Below, piece after piece: positions 1 to 12,400 of a stretch of DNA of 64,000 bases (position 1 is the first letter of the stretch; every line of letters starts with the position of its first letter). The stretch lies in the NCBI GenBank assembly GCA_942486035.1, contig CALNXK010000562.1, forward strand, positions 1 to 64,000. The letters run 5' to 3'. The notes under the pieces were generated by a model. That model searched no databases and was not told the origin of the DNA. It saw only the letters and a program-made list of their open reading frames with translations. The DNA comes from Porites lobata (Eukaryota; Cnidaria; Anthozoa; Scleractinia; Poritidae). The translations under genes were made by a program, and so were the position numbers.

Positions 1-221
1 AGGCGAATATGAACTGTATTTTATTCCAAGGATTGTCAGGCTCGATTCCTAAAGGTTACAACACTCCGAAGGGTCCAACTTCTAAAGGATTACACAGGAT
101 TCCACAGATTCAATTCGCTAAAGGCTCACAGATCGTCAAGATGGCTACAAGAACGCAACACGTTTTCGGATCTGTCCCAGAAGGCCTAGCGCGCTCCTAA
201 ACTCTTACGTCATCGCGCACA
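1..221 (-). repeat. 3' LTR of BEL/Pao element
   Basis: This matches 6060-6280 with four substitutions. The window starts three bases inside the repeat: the other copy begins TGTAGG and both end GCGCACA. On the element's strand the LTR reads TGTGCGCG...TACA, with the usual TG/CA ends. It is short for an LTR but within the range seen in BEL/Pao elements. Confidence 0.92.
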
Positions 222-253
222 CTCCCCCCCGTGGACCATGAAGAATGGTCCAC
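222..253 (-). other. Polypurine tract and adjoining hairpin
   Basis: On the minus strand GGGGGGGAG directly abuts the 3' LTR, the expected position of the plus-strand primer. Just internal to it, 231-239 and 245-253 form a perfect 9-base inverted repeat (GTGGACCAT / ATGGTCCAC) with a 5-base loop. The string TGGACCATG also occurs at the primer-binding-site edge (6050-6058). Confidence 0.7.
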
Positions 254-368
254 CTTCTATACCTAGAATCAAACATCGAAAAGAAATAAAAAAATAATGA
301 TGATAACTCAGTGAATATAGTCTCTCTCTCAAAAAAAACTGTTCAATGTTCAGAATACATAAACAAAC

Positions 369-3300
369 TTAATATTCGTCTTGTAATTCAGCAATCCACT
401 GTCTTCTTCTTCGCTCTCCCTCGACTGCAGCTCCACGCCGCTCTCGATTTCCTCTCGCTCGACCTTGCGTCGGCTGTTCCGGTGATTCAAGTACTTGTTC
501 CTGAGGAGCTGCTTCATTCGTAGAACAGCTTACTTCCAGTGGGTACAACAATTGTAGCGGTCTCCTTAAGAGTCCACCTCCACTTGATCCTCTCCCTTGG
601 ACTCTGACCTCAGCACCTCTACTCTGCCCATCCTTGCTCATCAGAAGCCGTTCCACCTTGCCCATCTTCCAATAAGATCTTGGGTGGGTTTCGTCATGAA
701 CCAATACCAGATCTCCGACACACACTACCCTTGATCCCGCCGTCTTCTTCAATTGGTTATGGGCATTTCGTAATTCAAGAAGGTATTCTGCTCTCCAACG
801 CTTCCAAAAATGAGTCAGAATCATATCAAGGTGTCTTGCTCTTCTGCTCAGGTCGTCCGGCGAAATTCTAAAATCTGCATCTGCAGGACTGTCTATTTCA
901 GGAAGGGCGCCGAGTCTTCGACCAACAATGAGGTGGGACGGTGTGAGGGGTTCTTCCAGGTCCTCAGAAGAGACATATGAAATGGGTCGGCAATTTAAGA
1001 TCATTTCAGCTTCTGTAACAACAGTTACAAGTTCATCATAGGAAAGCTTGGCTCGGCCGATTGTCTTCTTAAGACATCTCTTCAGTGACTTGACAAGTCG
1101 TTCGTAAAAGCCTCCCCACCATGGGGCTTTCTCTAAGTTGTAGTACCATTTGATCTTCTCTTGAGCAAAGTACTTAACAACACTGGGATCATTTGTAATC
1201 TTCTCAAGCTCCTTAGAAGCACTCTTGAAGGTCTTGGCATTGTCTGATACCACTAAAGAAGGCCTTGAACGACGAGCTACAAATCTTCTGAAGCACCTAA
1301 GAAATGCCTCTGAAGTCATATTGGGCACAACCTCGAAGTGGACCGCCCTCGTAGAACAACAAGTAAACAAACAAATCCAGACCTTACATTCTTCGTCACT
1401 GGTAGACTTCACAAAAAGAGGTCCAACATAATCCAAACCGATGTACGAGAATGCAGGTGCCTCTTTCACTCTGTAGTTAGGCAGGGGTGGAGCTTGTGGA
1501 ACCTTATACGGTTTCCCTTCAAACTTCTTACAAACTGTGCATCTAAACAACAAACTTCTGATAAAGTATCGGCCTCGAACAATCCAAAAGTTCGATCTCA
1601 ACTCGGTGAGTGTTTCCTTAACTCCTCCATGCATGACTCTTTCGTGACATCTCCAGACTACAAGTGTAGTTAAGTGGTGGCTAGCGTCAAGCAAGATTGG
1701 ATACTTCGCAGAATCTGTAAGCTCGCTGTTCCCGAGTCTACCTTGACATCGAATAACTCCCTTATCGTCCTCAAACAACCCTAGCTGGTGCGACCTCATC
1801 TTAAACTTCTCCTTACTCGTCATCTCTCGTTGTACTTCCTTGATCCATAGAAGTTCGGCTTCTTCTATGTCTGCACCGGTCACACGTATCTCCGGCTTCT
1901 GATTCACATCTCCCTGTCGCTGTGCCTTTAATAGCTTAATAAACTTCAGAACTAAGGCTGTAACTCGCAGGAGACGTCCAAGATTACTGAAGGCTTCACT
2001 TTGAATGATATTAGACAGCATAGTAGGTTCACTGTTCATTGCAAGAGCAGTCGTTACTGTCTTTCGATCCTTCACCCTCATTTCTACAAGGCAGGCTTCA
2101 GGGACTGGCTCTTCCGCAATCTCCTTCCGATTCTCCAGGCCTTCGAAACTAGTCAGCCACTTGGGACCATTCCACCATAGCACACTGTTCTCCAACTCAC
2201 GACAGTCCATACCTCTAGAGAGTAAGTCGGCTGGGTTGTCAGCCCCTGGACAATGATTCCAGCATTCTTCAGGTACAAGCTTTCTTATCTCGTCAACACG
2301 GCGCTGAACAAATGGTTTCCACTCCTTCTGGCTCTGAACAATCCAATACCAGGCTATCTTGGAATCTGTCCAACAAAACAATTTGTCAATCTTCATCTCA
2401 GAACTAAGTGCTTCCTTTACGTTATGGATCAGTCTGGACAGGACTACCGCGGATAACAGTTCTAGACGCGGTATGGTCTGCTCCGAGAGAGGTGCTACTC
2501 GTGTTTTTGAAGATACAAATCTGACATAACTTGCACACGTCGTCACAATACGCAGAAAGACCACCGCACCGTATGCCTTAGCTGATGCATCACAGAACCC
2601 ATGCAGTTCACTCGCAATCACTTCCCCTTCCGTGCCGGCATAATAACATCTCGGAAGAGTAAGAGGTTTAACACCCTGCAGTTGTGTCACCAATCTCTGC
2701 CAGATTGACTTGCAAGAACCTTCCAGTGGTTCGTCCCAGTCTCTCTTGTCCTTGCACAACTCTTGAAACAGGATTTTAAACTGGACTGTGATCGGAGAAA
2801 TCAGACCGAGTGGATCATACATTTTTGAAGCTGTGCTAATCACGTTTCTCTTAGTAGGTTCCACTCTCTTTGCTAAAGAGGCAGTGTTTGTAAAATCAAA
2901 GACGAGGTTGTCATTGTGATAGTTCCATAGAGTCCCTAAAATTCTTTGAACGCTAACATCTTCAACTGCACTTCCTAGAACACTTCTTGAATAGGTCATA
3001 TCTTCTTCTTCCACGACGTTTGTGTCTACTACTGGTGTTTCAACAACCTGCTTGTCAACATTCCCTCCATCTCCAGAAGCTGTTTCTCCTGAGAGCAATC
3101 TCTCATTGTCCTCAATTCTCGCTCGCAGTTCTCCTGAATTTGTGATAAACTTCCGCAAATTGAAACCTGCTTCCCTGAGCCTCGATTTCGATTTCACATA
3201 GAGCTCAAAGGTGCTGTCCACGTCACTGTCCCCCGATGTCAGGTCATCAACATAGATACTTTCAAGAAACTTCCTGGTAAAATCAGGGTCACATTGTTCA

Positions 3301-6008
3301 TACTGCTCTATATGATGTTTAATTGTGGCGTTCAGTAAGAATGGGCTTGAAGAGAGTCCAAACACAACACGTGTAAACCTCAGTGTAATAACTTTAGGTT
3401 CAGCCTTATCGATGTCATCGACCCACAGGAAACGGAGTACATCCTTGTCAGTTTCATTCATATGGACCATTAAGAACGCCTTCTCAATGTCTCCCACCAG
3501 AGCTACTCTGTGATTTCGGAACCTCAACATAATGTCAAAGATACTTTGTGTAAGCGCAGGACCGGCATGAACACAATCATTTAATGAAGCTCCATCTGAC
3601 TTGGCTGAGGCGTCATATACAATTCTTAACTTTGTAGTTGACTTGTCTCGTCTGATAACAGCGTGATGAGGGATGTAATGGACGACATCAGGCTTGGTTT
3701 CTTCATTCACAACTTCCACAATTCCTCTTTCGATTTGATCCTTTATAACACTGTCATACTCCTTCAGGATGTCTGGCTTCTCACGGAGTCGACTCAGCAA
3801 ACCTTGCAATCTTCGAAGACTCAACTCATAATTTTCAGGGAGTGGTGGATGTGTAGCCTTCCACGGGAGACTGACCTCATAGTGGTCTCCCTTGTACAAC
3901 AACTTCTCAACAAACTCTTCATAGACACTTGGCGGCTTCACACCGAGAGACTCTAAGTCCCAGAACTTCTTCAACTCTCCCTCAAGACCACCATAGGACA
4001 CTTGATCAGTAGCACATTTTAAGACATGGGTTGTCTCAAGATTACTTCTCTGTTGATTTTCTACACTCCCTAAGCAAACGGGTCCTGAAAGTACCCATCC
4101 CAGTTTGGTGTGAACAGCTGTAGGATCTTGGGCCCCTTTAATGGTGTGGCCAGTCACCAACTTCCAATAATAATCTGAACCAACTAGAATGTCAACACCA
4201 AGAGTCTCTCCTTCGGTACAAAAGTCAGCTAGTTTGAGTCCCGAAAGGCAGGGGTTATTTTTCACTGCTAGTTCCACAGGTTGACCTTGTAATGGTTGAC
4301 AAATTAGAGGCAATGTAAAAGCTGACAGTGAAAGATCTGGTTCTCCGTTTAGCTCTACTCCTAGGGCCACAACTTCTACCAACTCTAATCTTTCAACGGT
4401 ACTTCCAAAGGTTTTTATTGAGACTTGCTTCTTCTCTAGTGTAGGTAGTTGAAGAATGTTCTTCAGGTTGTTTGTAAGATAGGTGCGCTGACTTCCACTG
4501 TCCAAGATTATTCTAGCCCTGACCTTAACCTCTGGCTGTTGAGGATTGTACACCACAGCTTGGGCAGTTTGAAGGAACACAGGTGTAGTGGAATCAGTAT
4601 GAAAAACGACACTATTGCTGGCAGTTTGGGCTGTTAAGCATTGCTGTTGTGGTCCTGGTGTGGGAACTGGTGTTTCACGTTTCGTTGGCTGTAAAGGACT
4701 CAGGTTGGCTGGGCAAATACTAACATGGTGTCTGCCCTTGCAGTTATGACACTTGAATTTGGCTGAGCAGTTACGACTAATGTGATCTTTTCGCAGGCAA
4801 ACAAAACATCTCCCGTACTTCTTCAAAAGCTCCTTACGACCTAGTACATCAGGTACTGTTTGGCAATCCCTTGATGGGTGTTTTCCCCTACAGTAGGTGC
4901 AGGTGGGACAGTTAGCATCACCACCAGTTAACAAGGCATGTGTAGTTCCTTCTTCCCTTCGTTTCGGTTTTGGCGGAGAGGTTTGTCCTTTGTTCACTGT
5001 AGACCCTCCTGCCCTTTCTCTTGCCTCAAGTTCTCTTTTAAAAATGTTGAGCAGTTGATCCAACTGCCAATCATCATCTCCCATTTCTCTTGTAATAACA
5101 AGACGAAATTCTTGAGGTAGCTTATTCATTAAGATGGATGATAGCAAACCCCCATACGATTCACGTGAAACTCCTAATGACTTTAAGCTTCTCACATTAG
5201 ATTCAACAGTGTCGTGCAGCTGACGTAGGCTTCTTACATGATAGTGAGATGTGACAGATTCAAGATTCAACAAAATTTCCATGTGACGATTAATTATTTG
5301 CTGCTTGTTGCCAAATCTAGCTTTCAAAATGTCTACTGCTTCCTCATAGTTCGATGCCCCAAGACTTAACCCGGAAATGGCCTCTGCCGCTGACCGTTCG
5401 AGCAACGAGTTTAGGTAGTTAAATTTGTCAATGGCAGTTAAACTCTCATTTTTATGAACTGAGGCTTCAAAACTATCCCAGAAAGAAATCCACTTACTGT
5501 GATCGCCGTCGAACTTCTTTAACTCCAGCTTTGGCAATTTAACTTGAGTATTTCTCCGCACAGATGAAGAGGAATTCGACGTTGAAGCTGAAGGAGGCGA
5601 AGAATTACTCCCGATTTGAACTTCATTTGCTGACGTGCTTTCCGACACGTTCGCTTCGGTATTTACATTTGAACACACGACCTTCGGCGACAAGGCGTTT
5701 TCTATGTTAGCAATAGCCAACTGAACATTTTCCTCCAGCAAATCTGCTCGTTCAATTTCACCTTCGATTTCTTCTTCGGCCACAAGGTCAAGAATTTCTG
5801 CATCAAGTTGCCGAAGAGTATTGAGTTTCTGCTGTAGGCTGTCCCTTTGTTGTTTCAGCTTGATTTCGTGTTCCCGCACTTGAGAAATGTCTCCTCCTCC
5901 AAGGACATCAATAACGGATGAAATAATACGTTTCGCACTTGACCTGTGCCCTGCACGCTGCCGTCGCTTTCTGGCGAGTTCTTCGGCCATAACACAACAC
6001 AACTTCAC
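369..6008 (-). CDS. BEL/Pao Gag-Pol polyprotein
   Basis: A single 1879-residue frame carries all the enzymes of a BEL/Pao element. In order: a coiled-coil, basic N-terminus; a DUF1759 Gag-like region (about 155-300); CCHC-type zinc knuckles (about 366-435); an aspartic protease of the DUF1758 type with LDSG near residue 501; reverse transcriptase with YVDD near 919; RNase H with FCDAS near 1137 and TDSK near 1213; an H2C2 zinc finger and integrase core with Asp in GLDYVG (about 1522), Asp in VVSDNAK (about 1586) and Glu in YERLVK (about 1634); and a C-terminal DUF5641 domain (about 1730-1800). The length is typical for intact BEL elements. A second ATG (residue 7) could be the true start. No frameshift is seen. 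Confidence 0.95.
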   Translation of the reverse strand: MKLCCVMAEELARKRRQRAGHRSSAKRIISSVIDVLGGGDISQVREHEIKLKQQRDSLQQKLNTLRQLDAEILDLVAEEEIEGEIERADLLEENVQLAIANIENALSPKVVCSNVNTEANVSESTSANEVQIGSNSSPPSASTSNSSSSVRRNTQVKLPKLELKKFDGDHSKWISFWDSFEASVHKNESLTAIDKFNYLNSLLERSAAEAISGLSLGASNYEEAVDILKARFGNKQQIINRHMEILLNLESVTSHYHVRSLRQLHDTVESNVRSLKSLGVSRESYGGLLSSILMNKLPQEFRLVITREMGDDDWQLDQLLNIFKRELEARERAGGSTVNKGQTSPPKPKRREEGTTHALLTGGDANCPTCTYCRGKHPSRDCQTVPDVLGRKELLKKYGRCFVCLRKDHISRNCSAKFKCHNCKGRHHVSICPANLSPLQPTKRETPVPTPGPQQQCLTAQTASNSVVFHTDSTTPVFLQTAQAVVYNPQQPEVKVRARIILDSGSQRTYLTNNLKNILQLPTLEKKQVSIKTFGSTVERLELVEVVALGVELNGEPDLSLSAFTLPLICQPLQGQPVELAVKNNPCLSGLKLADFCTEGETLGVDILVGSDYYWKLVTGHTIKGAQDPTAVHTKLGWVLSGPVCLGSVENQQRSNLETTHVLKCATDQVSYGGLEGELKKFWDLESLGVKPPSVYEEFVEKLLYKGDHYEVSLPWKATHPPLPENYELSLRRLQGLLSRLREKPDILKEYDSVIKDQIERGIVEVVNEETKPDVVHYIPHHAVIRRDKSTTKLRIVYDASAKSDGASLNDCVHAGPALTQSIFDIMLRFRNHRVALVGDIEKAFLMVHMNETDKDVLRFLWVDDIDKAEPKVITLRFTRVVFGLSSSPFLLNATIKHHIEQYEQCDPDFTRKFLESIYVDDLTSGDSDVDSTFELYVKSKSRLREAGFNLRKFITNSGELRARIEDNERLLSGETASGDGGNVDKQVVETPVVDTNVVEEEDMTYSRSVLGSAVEDVSVQRILGTLWNYHNDNLVFDFTNTASLAKRVEPTKRNVISTASKMYDPLGLISPITVQFKILFQELCKDKRDWDEPLEGSCKSIWQRLVTQLQGVKPLTLPRCYYAGTEGEVIASELHGFCDASAKAYGAVVFLRIVTTCASYVRFVSSKTRVAPLSEQTIPRLELLSAVVLSRLIHNVKEALSSEMKIDKLFCWTDSKIAWYWIVQSQKEWKPFVQRRVDEIRKLVPEECWNHCPGADNPADLLSRGMDCRELENSVLWWNGPKWLTSFEGLENRKEIAEEPVPEACLVEMRVKDRKTVTTALAMNSEPTMLSNIIQSEAFSNLGRLLRVTALVLKFIKLLKAQRQGDVNQKPEIRVTGADIEEAELLWIKEVQREMTSKEKFKMRSHQLGLFEDDKGVIRCQGRLGNSELTDSAKYPILLDASHHLTTLVVWRCHERVMHGGVKETLTELRSNFWIVRGRYFIRSLLFRCTVCKKFEGKPYKVPQAPPLPNYRVKEAPAFSYIGLDYVGPLFVKSTSDEECKVWICLFTCCSTRAVHFEVVPNMTSEAFLRCFRRFVARRSRPSLVVSDNAKTFKSASKELEKITNDPSVVKYFAQEKIKWYYNLEKAPWWGGFYERLVKSLKRCLKKTIGRAKLSYDELVTVVTEAEMILNCRPISYVSSEDLEEPLTPSHLIVGRRLGALPEIDSPADADFRISPDDLSRRARHLDMILTHFWKRWRAEYLLELRNAHNQLKKTAGSRVVCVGDLVLVHDETHPRSYWKMGKVERLLMSKDGQSRGAEVRVQGRGSSGGGLLRRPLQLLYPLEVSCSTNEAAPQEQVLESPEQPTQGRARGNRERRGAAVEGERRRRQWIAELQDEY

Positions 6009-6038
6009 TCACAACTCGTACGTAGAATCCGCTTTTAT

Positions 6039-6056
6039 CCGGCTAACGATGGACCA
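6039..6056 (-). other. Primer-binding site of the BEL element
   Basis: Immediately inside the 5' LTR the minus strand reads TGGTCCATCGTTAGCC. The leading TGG matches the universal CCA end of a tRNA, and its position against the LTR edge is that of a tRNA primer site. I could not identify the primer tRNA. Confidence 0.7.
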
Positions 6057-6280
6057 TGTAGGCGAATATGAACTGTATTTTATTCCAAGGATTGTCAGGC
6101 TCGATTCCTAAAGGTTACAACACTCCGAAGGGTCCAACTTCTAAAGGATCACACAGGATTCCACAGATTCAGTTCACTAAAGGCTCACAGATCGTCAAGA
6201 TGGCTACAAGAACGCAACACGTTTTCGGATCTCTCCCAGAAGGCCTAGCGCGCTCCTAAACTCTTACGTCATCGCGCACA
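6057..6280 (-). repeat. 5' LTR of BEL/Pao element
   Basis: The full-length 224-base copy, TGTAGG to GCGCACA on the plus strand. It would carry the promoter of the element, transcribing leftward, away from gene A. The flank after it (GTTTGCAAGC) is host sequence. Confidence 0.92.
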
Positions 6281-6440
6281 GTTTGCAAGCTTAGGCAGGG
6301 CTGTCATCAAGAGACAGGGGCCGGGGATTTTCTCCGGCTACAGTATGAATGTATGAATGTTTTCATATCATTTATCTAGAGTTTGCAGTCTTTCTTTAAG
6401 TCATGAAAGTATGTTAAATTTCCCAAATTGAATCTAACAG

Positions 6441-9400
6441 GCTAATGGATCTGCAGCAAAGTCTAAAAGCTGTAAAGTTGTACCTCAAGCTGGTTGCTGT
6501 AAGGATGGTGAGTTTACAATTTATTTTAAAAATTGATTTTCAACAAAATAATAATCCACGGATATGGAAAAATACCAGCTAATACCAAAAACAAAAAATA
6601 AATCTTCTTAGTATGTTTAGATTAAAATTTACCAGAAATCAAGGTATTTAAGGCCAGCAAAGTACATTTAAGTATTGCATTAGTGGGATCAGTTCAGGTT
6701 ATACACATAACAACTTGCTAGTTCTGCTGTAGCAAGATTGTGTGGATGGTAATTTAGTTCAGTGGTGAGTTTCATTGACATATCGCTGTATTTTTTTAAT
6801 AATTTAAGGCAAAGATGGAAAGGATGGACAACATGGTGAGTCACATTAAAATGCAACAATTTTCCTTCATTACCATTTACATTAATGCAACATTATATGA
6901 TTTAGTAAATAATTAGTCACTTGTATAATCAAGTGTTATTTTTGGTAATTGCAGGAAAAGATGGGCGCGATGGAGTGAATGGTGATGTACATTATTTTAT
7001 TAGATATTACTAGTAATAAAGGCTGCGGAGTGTGGGCGACAACGATTGAATGTCAAAACGCTTTCGTTTCAATCCAGTGCTGTGCTTTGTGTGGTGGTCA
7101 AAATAAATGTGATTACAAGCTGTGATATAAGGTCCAAATGCACGTGCTCAAAGTGTGTTCTGTGCATTCCATACATTTTTTTGTGGAAGTCCAAACGAAT
7201 GGCTACATACATGCAACACATACGTAATAACAACCTGGAGATTAGAATTGCAGGCTCCTCTTGACGCCTGTGATTATCCTTTATACAAAGATCAACATGT
7301 CAAAATAATATACTTGCCAACTCTTTCTGAGTCAAATTAATTAATGCATGAGATTTTCGTCCTGTTATGACAGGAGTTTCTGAAAACGTCCCAGCTACTT
7401 CCACACATTTCCAACAATTTTCCGAAGACTTCCAAACTTTGCCAAAAAATGTGTGAAGTTGTTCTGACAACCATTGAGCAATTCTGAAGTTATTTTAAGT
7501 GTCAAAGGGAAATTGAATTGTATTTTTGTCATTAATCATGTGTTAAAGAACAATTTGTCTGGATTTGTTTTCAGGTGTGAAAAATTGTCCTTGTTGATGA
7601 GTGAAATCAAGGCCTAGAAATAAGTCCCCAGGCATGAAACTCATGCATAATGTGTTAGAGTTGTCAGGCATACTGTAATTATTCTCAAAATAAATCTTAA
7701 CCATGGGTTTCCTTCTTGTCATCCCCCCTGTTGTAGCTTGTTGTCAGTGTTCTACCCTAGCTTGTAATATTACTAATCCAAGGCTGTGTTCCAAGAAAAA
7801 TTATAAGGTGTCCAGTGCTCTGAACCTGTGAAAAACAGGGAGCCAAGCATCAGATTTGTATGGGAAAGCTAAGATTTCCTCTTTGCTCAAGATCAAAAGT
7901 ATTAGGTTTTAGGGGCTACTGACTGGACGCTGCTAGAGCACCAGTACAGCACAACTTGAATACAATGAAGGGCCAAAGGACTGGCAATAATATAGCAGGC
8001 TATAACGAGGTTTCGGTTTATTGATTTTTTTTTTCATATATTTTACTTTTACTGGGGTAAAGAAAATATTTTGTTATACCGAGGATTTAGTTATATAGAG
8101 GTTCATTATATCGAGGTTCATGATGTTGAGGTTCCTCTGTATCACTTTAATTTGTTTATTGTCTTGAACACAGGAAAAGATGGCCGTGATGGACGAGATG
8201 GCAGTGGAATAAAGGTTGGCCTTTTTAAGCTGCAAACATTGCTTTCTCTTTTTCCTTGAAAAGTTTTCAGAAATTCAAATTAAATAACCTAGGGAGCTGT
8301 AGGTCTCCAATAAAATGGTCCCTGTAGTGTGAATATAACAAGTTGCCAAAAAAGAGGTTTTTTTTGGACATTTGGGCTTTTCTCTTTCTAGAGAAAGAAG
8401 AATAAGATGTAAAATTATTTTTAAAAAATTAATAAATATTAGTTAAATGTTCTTGTGTAACAATCAACTTTTACAGTCACTGTAACCAGATAGTTTGCAA
8501 AAATGAAACATGACTAAAATATAATACAAATTATGGACTTCTTATAGAATGGAACACAACTCCAAAATAGTTGGTCATCTTTTCAAAGTTGTGTCACTGT
8601 GTATTGGACAAATAAAAATTGCTACATAAAACTATTTGATTTGCTTTTTCCCCACTGATTCACTGTAAAACTAATTATATCTCCTTGCTGCTGGTGCAAT
8701 AACCAGTAAGAGGAACAGCACCTGCTAATTTTTTTTGAAGCGGTACTATACAAATGTGAATAAATTGTATTTCATACACCTGTACCTCAGTTTAATAATT
8801 ATATTTTATCATAATAAAATGTAATTTCACACTTTCATTGTTTTTTTATGTACTGATACCTATCTTGTTTACACTTTAAACGTTGACAATATGCTGTCGT
8901 CAAAAGGTTGTGGAAGTCTTGCTGGGAGTCAATCGTTTTTGTAAAGTATAAAATTGATGTCTGTGACAACCATGTAACAGCTGAGTTCCCCCTTTCAAAA
9001 ATATGTCTATTTTTCATTTAGTGTCAGGCCTTGAAAAAGTCTTTGTGAGCCTGATAATCCCCCCACCTCCACTCCCTAGGAGGACCTAGGTAATAATGAA
9101 CTATAACATTATTAGAGATTAGCTAACCCATTTACCCCTCGGAATTTTGCTGAAACATGCTTTGAAGCTTGTCAAAACCATTTTCTGGTCACTGTCTGGT
9201 AATAAAGAGCTAAAATGTACCAAAAAGCCATTTAGAGGTTGTGCACTACAAGGTCTTCTGTTCCAGATGCAAAATATCAGCTTCTGAAGTTCGGGCATGT
9301 GCAGAAGCAAGTGAAGGGACGTGGACCCTTATGGGCAGTCACGAGGGGTTTAAGGACGATTGGGTTAAGATTCATGTAGTGTAACCTTCCTTGTCCTATT

Positions 9401-12400
9401 CTATGGTTATAACAGTGTTAACGCAATAACTAAGCAGGTGTGTAGATAAACTCAGACCAAAATGCTAAATTAAAATAGTTGGCATGGAGCTGTTTTGGTT
9501 ACTTAAACTAACAAAAAAAGTGCACTATGTGTTGATTCCTAATTTTTTTGTTATGATAAATAAAATTTTATTGATAAAAAACTCATTTTAGTGGTAGTAC
9601 CTGTATGTCCATGGAATGGTTCTTCACCTTCCACATTCAACCATGCGCCAACATTTTTGTCCTTATTTACCACTGAGACAGAAGCTAATATAGAGAGTAG
9701 ATAAATTAAATTAGTGGTTATTTTTCAGTGATAGTTTTCACAGTTTTGGTTTCATATTTATTTGAAAATGTCTACGTTAGGGAGAAAAAGGAAATACAGG
9801 GATACCAGGAAAAGATGGAAATGCTGGCATTAAGGTATTATTGACATATACTGCTTTTTAAATGAAGGTTTTTGGTTTTTGGATCCATATCCTTCTATAA
9901 AACGTCATTGAATATAAATTTAAGTTGAACAATGCAAAATCATAAAAATCATAACCAGATCAGTTAACTATTGTTTGATATTCACCACAGTAAAGACCAC
10001 CAAACTAGCTATTCTCTTAGCATCGGCTCCTTTAACATTGTTCCTTATTTTAACTTTAAGGTTGCAGAAGAGAGTTTTTTTTAGAAATTGCTTTATGCAT
10101 TTACTATGCATGTTAACATTTTAATCATGAGGAGATAAGTAGCCAATGAGCTTTTAAAGAAAAAAGTGTGAGGACAAGTCGAGAAGAATGCTTAGAAGTT
10201 GCTTTAAAAAATAAAATAATAGAAATACGATATAAGATTAATTTGAAAAACGTTGCTTAGATGATTACAAAAGTTTTGGTAACTTTCTACTCTTATTACC
10301 AAAGGGACTTTACAATACCAGCAACGAGTCTTAAATAACTGACCTTAATGAATGGTAATGATCAACAACCTATCAAACCATCTTCAGTAACCTTAAAATC
10401 TGCAGGCTTGGGCTTTAAGTTAGATTATTCCACCCTGTTTCCTATCTTTTAAAATTAATTTCATCTGATCATTAGTTTAATTTTTTTCGTAATTTTTATT
10501 ATCTTCAGTTCTTATCTATTATCTTCATCATCGTCATTGCCACTATTTTATTACTGTTTAATAGCTTTATTTAATTACTTATTATTATTATTATTATTAT
10601 TATTGTTATTAATTATTAATTATTGTTATAATTATTATTATCTTGTGTGGTTATTATTATTTTTGTTGTAGGGGGAGAAAGGAGAACCCGGAATGGATAA
10701 AACCAGTAATGGTGGTGTTAAAGTAAGCGTAAATTTATGCTTCTTAGGCTGAGGACAGAAATGACTAATTTTCAGTGTCCAAGACAAAAAGAAAAGCAGA
10801 TGTACATTCTTTATCCATACAGCAACAAACCACTCATTTAATTTTCTTTAGTGTTCCTGCTTCTTTGCAGCTGTAAATGTGGAGATCAGTTTTTAAAGTT
10901 CAATCGAGATCTTTAGTTTTATTATATAGATTAGGATAGGATTTTTCCTTTTACTTAAGGTGGCTCGACTGGATTTTTTGGGGTTGATACCTTCCAACTT
11001 TGAGCATTAACTACGTCGGCATGAGTAAAGATATGGAAAAAAGGTTACCACAACTGTATTATACAAAGATGAAAATTTCTTATGATCTGGGTTTTATTGC
11101 AATCGGAGTCGCCATGGCAACGTAATGACGTAATTACGTTTTTCATATATCTTTGTGTTTCTCTGTTCCAGGAGTTTTTTCAAGAAATCGCTTAAGGGAG
11201 TATGTACCTGCTATAATTGCCTCCATTATGGTAAAGTTTGAACAAATTCTATGAGAGCGTTTTCGAAGTATTTTGAAATGTAGTTTTAAGAATGATAAAA
11301 ACAGTGAAATAGCATGCTACCTACACAATTCGCTAATATTTTAAGAAAATGATAAGCTTTGAGAACGAGGCTTCATCTCATAGTGGTTTGACTCCATTGA
11401 AAACTGCATACGAAAAAAGAGGGGAATTGCTCTAGGCGATCGCGAGTAAGAAGAATTTTATTAACTTGCATTCAGCTGCTTTTGATACAGTTTTTGGACG
11501 TAATTTGGTCCATCCCTAAAAATTTCGCATTTTTCCAAAAACCGCTCGATAATTTTTTTTATAAATTCGACAATCCCGAGATCAATCGTCAAGAAATATT
11601 CCCTGCAAGTTTTAAGAACATTGAAAACATGGAAGGCTTTTAAATAGGGCCTCAAATATAACCAATTTTCCCCCTAGATTTTGTGTTTACAAGTGAGTGT
11701 CCTCATTATTCAGTGGCATTGTTTTCAAGTTTCATATACACGTGCACATTTAGCAAAAAGATAGAATTTGCATCAAAAAGGACCCTCGGTTAAATCTTCG
11801 GGATATGCTAATTACCGGGTAAAGAGATTAATGATACATTATAACATCAGAGCAACTCTTTGTGATAGTTTCTGTGATGTTATAACCCGAGTAAGATAAT
11901 TAAGTATTCCATCCTACGCGATGAGCCGTGACGTTCACCGTTTCGGCTCTCACTGCTATCTGTGACGACAAGCCAACTATTAGCATATTCCTGATATTTC
12001 TTCGGAAAGTAATCGAGAGTTCTTTTTTATGCAAATTTATATCTTTTGCTGGTTGTGCACGTGCATATGAAACTTGAAAACAATGCCACTGAATAATGAG
12101 GACGCTCACTTGTAAACACAAAATCTGGGGGGAAAATTGGTTATATTTGAGGCCCTATTTAAAAGCCTTCCCTATTTTCAATGTTCTTGAAACTTGCAGG
12201 GAATATTTCTTGACGATTGATCTCGGGCTTGTCGAATTTATAAAAAAATTTATCGAGCGGTTTTTGGAAAAATGCGAAATTCTTAGACATGGACCAAATT
12301 ACGTCCAAAAACTGTATCAAAAGCAGCTGAATGCAAGTTAATAAAATTCTTCTTACTCGCGATCGCCCAGAGCAATTCCCCTCTTTTTTCGTATGCAGTT

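Larger units (their letters stand above)
1..6280 (-). mobile_element. BEL/Pao LTR retrotransposon, near-complete
   Basis: Two 224-base direct repeats (1-221, three bases cut off by the window edge, and 6057-6280) flank one long minus-strand polyprotein frame. A primer-binding site and a polypurine tract are in the expected places. The LTRs differ at about 4 of 221 comparable positions and the frame has no stop, so the insertion looks young. It lies antisense to gene A, ending about 160 bases before the first visible gene A exon, so it is probably intronic. The target duplication cannot be confirmed because the left flank is outside the window; the right flank begins GTTTG. No envelope-like frame is seen. 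Confidence 0.93.
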
